From an uncultured Clostridia bacterium (GTDB lineage: Bacteria > Bacillota > Clostridia > TANB77 > CAG-508): a DNA stretch of 50,884 bases. Both the position numbers and the translations under genes were made by a program. The notes under the pieces were generated by a model, which was given only the letters and a program-made list of their open reading frames with translations, was not told the origin of the DNA and made no database searches. Numbering within the stretch: position 1 is the stretch's first letter; each line of letters starts with the position of its first letter. The DNA lies in the NCBI GenBank assembly GCA_934162625.1, contig CAKPJM010000001.1, positions 1 through 50,884 on the forward strand, read 5' to 3'. This document shows, in pieces, positions 43,281-50,645 of this stretch.

Positions 43281-45263
43281 TTACAATTTTATCATTTCCT
43301 GAAATTCTTTTTCTGATATTATTTTAACTCCCAATGCCTCTGCTTTTGTTAATTTGCTGCCTGCTTCTTCTCCTGCTAAAACATAGTCTGTTTTTTTAGA
43401 TACAGAGCTTGAAGTTTTTCCTCCGAAGCTTTCTATAATGCTGCTTGCTTCTTCACGGGTATAGTTTTCTAATGAGCCTGTTAATACAAATGTTTTTCCT
43501 TCAAATCTGTTATCTCTATTTGTTTCTTCTTTTAACTCCATATTCACATTTGCTTGTTCTAATTTATTTAATAAGTCTTGTGTTTGCTCTTGTTTAAAGA
43601 ATTCGTAAATGCTTTTTGCCGTAATCTCTCCTACATCATCTGTCATTACCAATTCTTCTAGTGTGGCATTTTTTAAATTTTCCATTGTTTTAAATCTTCT
43701 TGCAAGTGTTTTTGCAGATTTTGTTCCAATGTGTCTTATTCCAATTGCACAAATCAATCTATCTAAATCATTGTTTTTGCTTTGTTCTATTGCGTCTATT
43801 AAGTTTTTTGCAAATTTCTTCCCGTCTTTTTTTAGACTCTCTATATCTTCTTGTTTTAAATAATATATATCTGCAATTGTTTCTATTAATTTATTATTGT
43901 ATAACTGTTCTACTATCTTTTCGCCTAATCCTTCAATATTCATTCCTTCTTTTGAAGCAAAATGAATAATATTCCTTAAGTTTTGAGCCTTGCATTCAAC
44001 TCCTATACATCTTACAGCAGCTTCTCCTTCTTCTCTTACGGCTTCTGCTCCACAAACAGGGCAAGTTTTAGGCATTTCAAATTCCTTTTCGTTACCTGTT
44101 CTTTTTTCTACTAATGCTTTTACAATCTCTGGAATAACATCTCCTGCTTTTTGTATTAGTACATGGTCACCTATTTTTAACCCTTTTTCTTTTATAAAGT
44201 CTTCATTATGAAGAGTTGTTTTAGATATTTTAGAGCCTGCAACCACTACTGGTTCTAATATTGCCATTGGTGTAATTACTCCTGTTCTTCCAACATTACA
44301 TATAATATCTTTTAATATTGTTTCTTTTTGCTCTGGTGGGTATTTATATGCAATAGCCCATTTTGGCACTTTAAATGTTGTACCAATTTTTTCTCTTAAA
44401 TCTAAATCATCAACTTTTATAACTGCTCCATCTATTCCAAATGGAATTTTTTCTCTATCTTCTCCTATTTTTTCTATTGCCTTTACGGCTTCTTTTATAT
44501 TATTGCAGAATATTTTTACAGGATTTACATTGAAGCCTATTTTTTCTAAATATAGCAAAGATTCATAATGTGATGTAAATTTTATTGTATCACTTTTTTG
44601 AACATTAAAAATGTAAATATCAAGAGGTCTAGTAGCAGTAATTGAGCTATCTAATTGTCTTAATGAACCTGCTGCTAAATTTCTTGCATTTGCAAATTTA
44701 TTTTCCTCATCTTGTTTTTCGTTTAATTCATCAAAATCTTTTTTAGATATAAAGACTTCACCTCTTACTACTATATCTATATTTTCTTTTAGTTTTTTAG
44801 GAATATTCTTAATAGTTTTTAAATTATCTGTAATATCTTCTCCAACTTGTCCATTTCCTCTTGTTGCACCTCTTACAAATTCTCCATTTTTGTATTCCAA
44901 TGCAACTGATAATCCATCTATTTTTGTTTCTACAACATATTTAATACTATCACCAAATTTTTTCATTCTTTCATCAAAACTATATAACTCATCAAAAGAA
45001 AATACATCTTGTAAGCTTTGAAGTGGCACAATATGTGTCACCTTTTCAAATCCTTCTTTTACAGTTCCTCCAACTTTTTGAGTTAGTGAATCTTTGCTTA
45101 TAAACTCTGGAAACTCTTTTTCCAAATTTTTAAGTTCATTCATAAGCATATCATATTCAAAGTCTGATATCTCTGGTGCATCTTCATCATAGTATTTTTT
45201 AGCATAATATGCTGTAAGTTTATTTAATTCATCAATACGTTTTTTGGCTTTTTGCTTGTCCAA
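43281..45263 (-). CDS. ligA: NAD-dependent DNA ligase LigA
   Basis: 660 residues. The adenylation domain has the catalytic Lys in ETKIDGLSVAL (~112-122); an OB fold follows; the zinc finger is CPVCGA...CIGVEC (~405-427); helix-hairpin-helix repeats (~440-570) and a C-terminal BRCT domain (FEGKTFVLTGSLENYTREEA, ~588) complete it. It seals nicks in replication and repair. Glycine codons preceded by C (TTC GGA GGA in the BRCT domain) are read normally here. Confidence 0.97.
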   Translation of the reverse strand: MDKQKAKKRIDELNKLTAYYAKKYYDEDAPEISDFEYDMLMNELKNLEKEFPEFISKDSLTQKVGGTVKEGFEKVTHIVPLQSLQDVFSFDELYSFDERMKKFGDSIKYVVETKIDGLSVALEYKNGEFVRGATRGNGQVGEDITDNLKTIKNIPKKLKENIDIVVRGEVFISKKDFDELNEKQDEENKFANARNLAAGSLRQLDSSITATRPLDIYIFNVQKSDTIKFTSHYESLLYLEKIGFNVNPVKIFCNNIKEAVKAIEKIGEDREKIPFGIDGAVIKVDDLDLREKIGTTFKVPKWAIAYKYPPEQKETILKDIICNVGRTGVITPMAILEPVVVAGSKISKTTLHNEDFIKEKGLKIGDHVLIQKAGDVIPEIVKALVEKRTGNEKEFEMPKTCPVCGAEAVREEGEAAVRCIGVECKAQNLRNIIHFASKEGMNIEGLGEKIVEQLYNNKLIETIADIYYLKQEDIESLKKDGKKFAKNLIDAIEQSKNNDLDRLICAIGIRHIGTKSAKTLARRFKTMENLKNATLEELVMTDDVGEITAKSIYEFFKQEQTQDLLNKLEQANVNMELKEETNRDNRFEGKTFVLTGSLENYTREEASSIIESFGGKTSSSVSKKTDYVLAGEEAGSKLTKAEALGVKIISEKEFQEMIKL

Positions 45264-45304
45264 TTAGTCTTCCTCCTTTGTTAAAAGTATACCTTAAAAT
45301 TTTC

Positions 45305-45335
45305 AGGGAAAAAGGGGTCTGTCCCCTTTTTCCCT
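45305..45335. terminator. Palindromic terminator of pgsA (CTGTCCC family)
   Basis: AGGGAAAAAGGGG and CCCCTTTTTCCCT around TCTGT, six bases beyond the pgsA stop; near-identical to the palindrome after mutS2 at 5105-5135. Confidence 0.72.
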
Positions 45336-45340
45336 CTTTT

Positions 45341-45943
45341 TTAATCCTTTAATAGTTCTTTGCCATTTTTTACATAGTCCCATCCTGAAAAAATTGTTGC
45401 TATCACAGAAATCATCATGAATACTGTCGCTAGTATATTTATTATTAGTTCTGCTCCTATTAAATTTCCTTTTATAAATGCGCCAAATATATTTGTATTA
45501 TTAATATTTATAAACATTAATATTATTGCAATCATTTGTGTTACTGTTTTTATTTTACCCCAAATACTTGCTGCTATTACTTTTCCACCTTTTTCTACAG
45601 CTATTAATCTATATCCTGATACTACAAACTCTCTAAATAGCACTATAATTGGTATCCACGCAGGTAAACTTTTTGCTTCTACGAATATAAGCATTGCTGC
45701 TAATACTAATATTTTGTCAGCTAATGGATCTGCAAATTTTCCAAATGTAGTTATTTGATTGTTTTTTCTTGCTAATTTTCCATCCAAATGATCTGTATAT
45801 GACGCAATTATAAAGATTAATCCCATTATCCAATATGCAATTGATATTCCTAAAACTTCTCCATTTATATTTAAATATGGAATTATTACCATTATTGGTA
45901 CTAGCAAAATTCTGAATATTGTTAATTTATTTGGCAAATTCAT
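45341..45943 (-). CDS. pgsA: CDP-diacylglycerol-glycerol-3-phosphate 3-phosphatidyltransferase
   Basis: The 200-residue membrane protein carries the CDP-alcohol phosphotransferase motif D-x2-D-G-x2-A-R-x8-G-x3-D-x3-D as DHLDGKLARKNNQITTFGKF followed by ADPLAD (~52-77). About six helices surround it. It makes phosphatidylglycerophosphate for membrane lipid. It starts MNLPNKLTIFRILLVPIMV, typical of PgsA, 17 bases after punA. Confidence 0.93.
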   Translation of the reverse strand: MNLPNKLTIFRILLVPIMVIIPYLNINGEVLGISIAYWIMGLIFIIASYTDHLDGKLARKNNQITTFGKFADPLADKILVLAAMLIFVEAKSLPAWIPIIVLFREFVVSGYRLIAVEKGGKVIAASIWGKIKTVTQMIAIILMFININNTNIFGAFIKGNLIGAELIINILATVFMMISVIATIFSGWDYVKNGKELLKD

Positions 45944-45959
45944 AAATTATTCACTCCAA

Positions 45960-46781
45960 TTATATTTTTGTTACAAATTCTTTTATTGTTTCTACAAAAC
46001 TTTTTTCAACTTTTTGTGCTGTTTCTTTTACCTCTTCATGAGATAATTCTCTTTTTACAATCCCAGCTGCCATGTTTGTAATACATGAAACTGCCACTAC
46101 TTTTATTCCACAATGTCTTGCTGTTATTGCCTCTGGAACTGTTGACATTCCTACTGCATCTGCTCCTAATATTCTTAGTGCTCTTATTTCTGCTGGTGTT
46201 TCATAACAAGGTCCTTTCATATACGCATATACACCTTCATAACATCTTCCCATCTTTTCTAACATAATTGGTCTTAATTTTTCAATTAGTTCTTTACTAT
46301 ATACTTCAGACATATCTGGGAAACGAACTCCAAATTTATCTTCATTTTTTCCTCTCAATACTGATTCTGCAAAAAAGCTTAGGTGGTCATTTATAATCAT
46401 AAGACTTCCTTGTTCTATATCTGTATTTATTCCTCCTGCTGCATTTGTAAGTATAATATCTTCTATTCCTAATAAAGAAAATACTCTAATTGGATATGCA
46501 GTATGTGCTACTTCATATCCTTCATAATAATGAAATCTTCCATTCATTGCAATTACTTCTATTCCATTTAAATCTCCAATTATTAATTCTCCTGCATGTC
46601 CTTCTACTGTTGAAACTGGAAAGTTTGGTATGTCTTTATATTTTATTATTATTTCATTTTTTATCTCTTTTGCTAATCCTCCTAACCCAGACCCTAACAC
46701 TATTGCTATTTTAGGATTTCTACCTTTAATCTTTTCCTTGATATACTCTGCTGATTTTTCGTAATCTTCATAATTAAACAT
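45960..46781 (-). CDS. punA: Purine nucleoside phosphorylase
   Basis: 273 residues, trimeric class. Phosphate-binding VLGSGLGGLAKEI (~29-41), GRFHYYEGY (~81-89), LTNAAGGIN (~111) and the purine site YMKGPCYETPAEIRAL (~188-203, Glu) with GMSTVPEAITARHCG (~213). It splits purine nucleosides to base and ribose-1-phosphate. In an operon nadE-punA-pgsA. Confidence 0.95.
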   Translation of the reverse strand: MFNYEDYEKSAEYIKEKIKGRNPKIAIVLGSGLGGLAKEIKNEIIIKYKDIPNFPVSTVEGHAGELIIGDLNGIEVIAMNGRFHYYEGYEVAHTAYPIRVFSLLGIEDIILTNAAGGINTDIEQGSLMIINDHLSFFAESVLRGKNEDKFGVRFPDMSEVYSKELIEKLRPIMLEKMGRCYEGVYAYMKGPCYETPAEIRALRILGADAVGMSTVPEAITARHCGIKVVAVSCITNMAAGIVKRELSHEEVKETAQKVEKSFVETIKEFVTKI

Positions 46782-46800
46782 ATTATTCCCTCCAAATATA

Positions 46801-48720
46801 TTAAAAATTATTTAACCAAATATTATAACTTGCATCACTTGGCATTCTTAAATCTCCTCTTGGAGATAAACTTACTGTTCCTACTTTTGGTCCGTCTGGC
46901 ATACAATTTCTTTTAAATTGCTGCGTAAAAAACCTTTTTATAAAAACTTGTAACCAATGCTTTATTTCCTCTTCTTTAAAATCTTGTTTAAATGTTTTGC
47001 ATGCTAATATGTATATTTTTTTAGGTTCTGCTCCATATCTTAAAAAGTGATATAAAAAGAAATCGTGTAATATATATGGTCCAACTTGTTCTTCTGTTTT
47101 TTGTTCTATATTGCCTTTTTCGTCTGGTGGTAATAACTCTGGTGATATTGGCGTATCTAATATATCATTAATTATATTTTTGCATTCTTCTTTGCTATTA
47201 TCTGCGACCCATTTTATTATATATTTCACTAATGTTTTTGGAATACTTGCATTTACAGCATACATACTCATGTGGTCGCCATTATATGTGCACCATCCAA
47301 GAGCTAATTCTGATAAATCACCTGTTCCAACAACTAATCCATTTTCTTTGTTTGCAATGTCCATCAGTATTTTTGTTCTTTCTCTTGCTTGAGCATTTTC
47401 ATAAGTTACATCTTTTATATTCTTGTCATGTCCTATATCTTCAAAGTGTTGTAAAGAACTTTTAGTTATATTTATTTCTCTAAATGTTGCTCCATATTCA
47501 TTTATAAGCTTCATCGAATTATTATGTGTTCTAGAAGTTGTTCCAAAGCCCGGCATTGTTATTGCAATTATATTCTCTTTTGGAATGTTTAATATCTCGT
47601 ATGCCTTAATTATTACTAAAAAAGCAAGTGTTGAATCTAATCCTCCTGATATTCCAATTACTGTTTTATTAATATTTGTATGCAACAATCTTTTAGCCAG
47701 CCCATAGCTTTGTATATTTAAAATTTCCTCACAAATTTCACTTATTTTTTTTTTATCCTCCGGAACAAATGGAGTTTTGCTATATTCTCTTGTTAAATTA
47801 TCTATATTATCTGGTATATTTATTTCTATTTCCCTATATTCTAAATCTACTGGATTTCCCATAAAACTAATATTTTTTCTTCTATCGTTTACAAGTCTTT
47901 TTGTATCTATTTCTGTAAAAATCATATTACTTTCAAAATCAAATCTTTCGTTATTTGCTAGGCAAGACCCATTTTCAAAAATCATACTTTCTCCAGAAAA
48001 TACTAAATCTGAAGTTGATTCGTTTACCCCACTAGAGCAGTATACATATCCTGATATTGTTTTTGCAGATTGCATTTTTACTAATTCTCTTCTATATTCT
48101 TTTTTACCTATAACTTCATTACTTGCAGATAAATTAAATATAACATTTGCTCCAAGTAGTGCTAGTTTGTTACTTGGTTGCTCTACTGCCCATATATCTT
48201 CACATATTTCTATTCCAAAGCAAATTTCGTTATTTTCTTTATCTTTAAATAATAAATCTATACCAAAAGGAACTTTTTTGCCTAATATCTCTATTTCTTT
48301 TTTATTTGCATTTTTACTAGATGCAAACCATCTTTTTTCATAAAATTCTCCATAGTTTGGAATAAAGGTTTTTGGAACTATTCCAAGTATTTTTCCTTTT
48401 TGGACTACAACCGCTGTATTGAACAACTGATTTTCTGATTTGATTGGCATGCCAATTATACAAATAATATCTAACTTATTTGTATAATCTAAAATTTTAT
48501 TTAGCGCCTTTTCTGATTCTTCTAGTAATGTATCTTGTTCAAATAAATCTTGACAGGTATATCCTGTAATACATAATTCTGGAAATACTGCTATTTGAAT
48601 TTTATTATTACTTGCAATCTCTATTTGTTTTATTATTTCATTACAATTAAACTCTGTATCTGCTACTTTTAGTTTAGGGACTACAGCTCCTACTCTTACA
48701 AACCCTTGTTTCTTTAACAT
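46801..48720 (-). CDS. nadE: Glutamine-dependent NAD synthetase
   Basis: 639 residues: an N-terminal carbon-nitrogen hydrolase (glutaminase) domain with FPELCITGYTCQDLF (~46-60, Glu), Lys near 121 and FGIEICEDIW (~168-177, Cys), and a C-terminal ATP-pyrophosphatase domain with GISGGLDSTLAFL (~356-368). It converts nicotinate adenine dinucleotide to NAD, the LigA cofactor. Start MLKKQGFVRVGAVVPKLKV is usual for this family. Confidence 0.95.
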   Translation of the reverse strand: MLKKQGFVRVGAVVPKLKVADTEFNCNEIIKQIEIASNNKIQIAVFPELCITGYTCQDLFEQDTLLEESEKALNKILDYTNKLDIICIIGMPIKSENQLFNTAVVVQKGKILGIVPKTFIPNYGEFYEKRWFASSKNANKKEIEILGKKVPFGIDLLFKDKENNEICFGIEICEDIWAVEQPSNKLALLGANVIFNLSASNEVIGKKEYRRELVKMQSAKTISGYVYCSSGVNESTSDLVFSGESMIFENGSCLANNERFDFESNMIFTEIDTKRLVNDRRKNISFMGNPVDLEYREIEINIPDNIDNLTREYSKTPFVPEDKKKISEICEEILNIQSYGLAKRLLHTNINKTVIGISGGLDSTLAFLVIIKAYEILNIPKENIIAITMPGFGTTSRTHNNSMKLINEYGATFREINITKSSLQHFEDIGHDKNIKDVTYENAQARERTKILMDIANKENGLVVGTGDLSELALGWCTYNGDHMSMYAVNASIPKTLVKYIIKWVADNSKEECKNIINDILDTPISPELLPPDEKGNIEQKTEEQVGPYILHDFFLYHFLRYGAEPKKIYILACKTFKQDFKEEEIKHWLQVFIKRFFTQQFKRNCMPDGPKVGTVSLSPRGDLRMPSDASYNIWLNNF

Positions 48721-48780
48721 ATTAGTTTCCTTTCCTAATATTATTGCATTTATTATATTATTGTTTTATATAATTTGCAA

Positions 48781-48850
48781 GAAAAAATTGCGGGATAAAT
48801 ACATTGACAGATATAAAGTACTGCCAATGTATTTATCCCGCAATTTTTTC
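48781..48850. terminator. Long palindrome ending the spoIIA operon
   Basis: Arms of about 27 bases (GAAAAAATTGCGGGATAAAT... with its complement) around ACAGATATAAAGTACTG-like loop. The right arm includes the last five codons and stop of sigF, so protein sequence and terminator are encoded by the same DNA. T runs flank it on both strands. Confidence 0.78.
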
Positions 48851-49555
48851 CCTCATATTAAGTAATATTTTCTTTTCTAATCTTGAAACTTGTACCTGTG
48901 TTATTCCTAAGAGTTTTGCAACTTCGCTTTGAGTTTTTTCTTTATAATACCTAAGTATAATTATATTTCTTTCCCTGTCATTTAAATTTTTTATAAGGTT
49001 ATTTATGCAAATTTTATTTATCAAAGCTCCTGTTTCATCTTTTCCATTATCTATTTTGCTAATTTTGCTTTCTCCTCTTGAGTCTTCATTATATGCCTCT
49101 TTGTCTATTGATTCTATCGGCCTTTCAGCTTCTAAAGCCATTACTATTTCTTCTTTTGATACTTTTAAAATTTTTGAAATCTCAATTACACTTATTTCTT
49201 CACCTTTTTTTGCTAAATACTCCTTTTGAATTTCTCTTATTTTTATACATAATTCTTTTAAACTTCTACTTACTTTAACTGGACCATCATCTCTTATAAA
49301 TCTTTTTATTTCCCCTAAAATGTATGGCACTGCATAAGTAGAGATTCTAACATCGTAGCTTGTATTAAAACGTTTAATTGCTTTTATAAATCCTATACAT
49401 GCTATTTGATATAATTCTTCGGCTTCATAGCCTCTTCCCAAAAATCTTTTAACTATACTCCATAACAGCCCTGAATTTGTTTCTATTATCTTAGTCATAG
49501 TTTCATTATCATTGTTCTGGGCCTTTAATAAATCTTCCTTTTTTATTTCGTACAT
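48833..49555 (-). CDS. sigF: Sporulation sigma factor SigF
   Basis: 240 residues of SigF/SigG type: region 2 (GLLWSIVKRFLGRGYEAEELYQIACIGFIKAI, ~29-60), STYAVPYILGEIKRFIRDDG (~72-91), region 3 (SVIEISKILKVSKEEIVMAL) and region 4 with a helix-turn-helix (QSEVAKLLGITQVQVSRLEK, ~208-227). I choose SigF over SigG because it is third in an operon after spoIIAA and spoIIAB. SpoIIAB holds it inactive until forespore formation. It is intact, without CGG. Confidence 0.93.
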   Translation of the reverse strand: MYEIKKEDLLKAQNNDNETMTKIIETNSGLLWSIVKRFLGRGYEAEELYQIACIGFIKAIKRFNTSYDVRISTYAVPYILGEIKRFIRDDGPVKVSRSLKELCIKIREIQKEYLAKKGEEISVIEISKILKVSKEEIVMALEAERPIESIDKEAYNEDSRGESKISKIDNGKDETGALINKICINNLIKNLNDRERNIIILRYYKEKTQSEVAKLLGITQVQVSRLEKKILLNMREKIAG

Positions 49556-49572
49556 TGTAACTCCTTTGTGTA

Positions 49573-50028
49573 TTAAATTTCCACTTTTTCCTCTTCTGGT
49601 ATTTTTATTACCTTTTTCATTGTTACTTTTGTACCTAATCCTAGTACTGATTCTATTTTTACTTCATCCATAAAGCTTTCCATTATTGTAAATCCCATCC
49701 CCGACCTTTCTAGTTCTGGTTTTGATGTGTATAATGCTTGCCTTGCTTTTTCAATATTTTCAATTCCCTTGCCATTATCTGAAATCTCTATTTCTATAGA
49801 ATTTGCAAACAATCTACATTCTATTTTTACTATTCCTTCTTTTTCTTCATATCCATGTATAATGCAGTTTGTTACAGCTTCCGAAACAGCTGTTTTTATA
49901 TCTGATATTTCATCTATAGTTGGGTCAAGTTGAGCTACAAATGCAGCTACTGCTATTCTTGCAAAGCTCTCATTATTAGATTTGCTTAAAAATTCTAACC
50001 TCATCTCATTTTCATACACATTTTTCAA
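49573..50028 (-). CDS. spoIIAB: Anti-sigma F factor SpoIIAB
   Basis: A 151-residue GHKL kinase: N box EAVTNCIIHGYE (~50-61), G1 DNGKGI (~82-87), and GMGFTIMESFMDEV (~111-124), very like Bacillus SpoIIAB. It binds SigF and phosphorylates SpoIIAA. I take TTG at 50028 as start: GGAGG lies exactly 8 bases before it, and MKNVYENEMRLEF parallels the known N-terminus; ATG 50004 is the alternative. The start overlaps the restored end of spoIIAA by 17 bases, consistent with coupling only if spoIIAA is read through its CGG. Confidence 0.93.
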   Translation of the reverse strand: MKNVYENEMRLEFLSKSNNESFARIAVAAFVAQLDPTIDEISDIKTAVSEAVTNCIIHGYEEKEGIVKIECRLFANSIEIEISDNGKGIENIEKARQALYTSKPELERSGMGFTIMESFMDEVKIESVLGLGTKVTMKKVIKIPEEEKVEI

Positions 50029-50351
50029 GTTTTGTTCCCTCCGTTTCCTCTATTGGTATTAATTTTAAAACTCCAGACATTTCTAAAACTTTTTTTACTG
50101 TTGGTTTTACATTAATTATACAAGTTTTTCCCCCGAAACATCGACACTAATTTATATCTGCCTATTAGCATTCCTATTCCACTACTATCCATAAATGTAA
50201 CATTTGAAAAATCAAATACTAACTTTTTTGGTATATGTATTTGAATTTCGTAATCTGCCCTCTTCCTTATTTTTTCACTACTATGGTGATCTATTTCTTC
50301 TTCTATTTTTAATACTAATAGCTTGTCCTTATGATTATATTCAACTTGCAT
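50012..50351 (-). CDS. spoIIAA: Anti-anti-sigma factor SpoIIAA, +1 frameshift at a CGG codon
   Basis: A STAS-domain protein with the phosphorylated serine in FMDSSGIGMLIGRYK (~54-68). Frame 0 reads CGG at codon 73 and stops seven codons later. Skipping the C at 50135 gives SMFGGKTCIINVKPTVKKVL, then EMSGVLKLIPIEETEG, as in Bacillus SpoIIAA, to TGA at 50012; 112 residues, near the usual 117. Unshifted, the protein would lose its last ~40 residues, including C-terminal helices of the STAS fold. AGGAGG precedes ATG 50351. As first gene of the spoIIA operon it controls SigF release. Confidence 0.92.
50133..50135 (-). other. CGG +1 recoding site in spoIIAA (codon 73)
   Basis: Frame 0: ATG TTT CGG GGG AAA AAC TTG TAT AAT TAA. 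Skipping C: TTT, GGG, GGA, AAA, ACT, restoring the conserved GG pair of SpoIIAA. Confidence 0.88.
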
Positions 50352-50645
50352 TTTGTGCCTCCTAAAATTTTTATTTGTATACTATATATTTTCTATAATT
50401 ACCATTTTTTCCCTTTGATGAAATTTAAGAAGTTTTGCCGAAAAAAAGAAAAATGAAAAAGCAAATTAAGTATATCTAAGAAATGCTTATATAAATAATT
50501 AAGCTTTCAAAAAATAGCCATTATTATATCTTATGTCTAAGTGCAAAATATATAATTATGAATAAACATAAAAAATATTAAAAAACAAAATAACATGTGA
50601 TACCATTCTTTCATAATAAACTACAAAAGAAAGGATGAAAAATAA
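50352..50645. promoter_or_regulatory. Divergent spacer with possible SigH promoter of spoIIA
   Basis: On the minus strand an AAAGGGAAAA block (around 50417-50408) is followed about 14 bases later by GAAAAT (50393-50388), roughly like SigH promoters that drive spoIIA in Bacillus. This is a weak match. No ORF or hairpin stands out in the rest; GAAAGGATG near 50631 is the binding site of the next gene. Confidence 0.35.

Noticed and set aside
48833..49555. SigG rather than SigF
   Set aside because: The sequence alone fits both, but the gene follows spoIIAA and spoIIAB in one operon, which is the SigF arrangement.
721..50351. Treating the nine split genes as ordinary pseudogenes
   Set aside because: All 11 lesions are the same (C before GGN, creating in-frame CGG), the rest of each gene is intact with conserved motifs, and several genes are essential. 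Random decay would give varied lesions.
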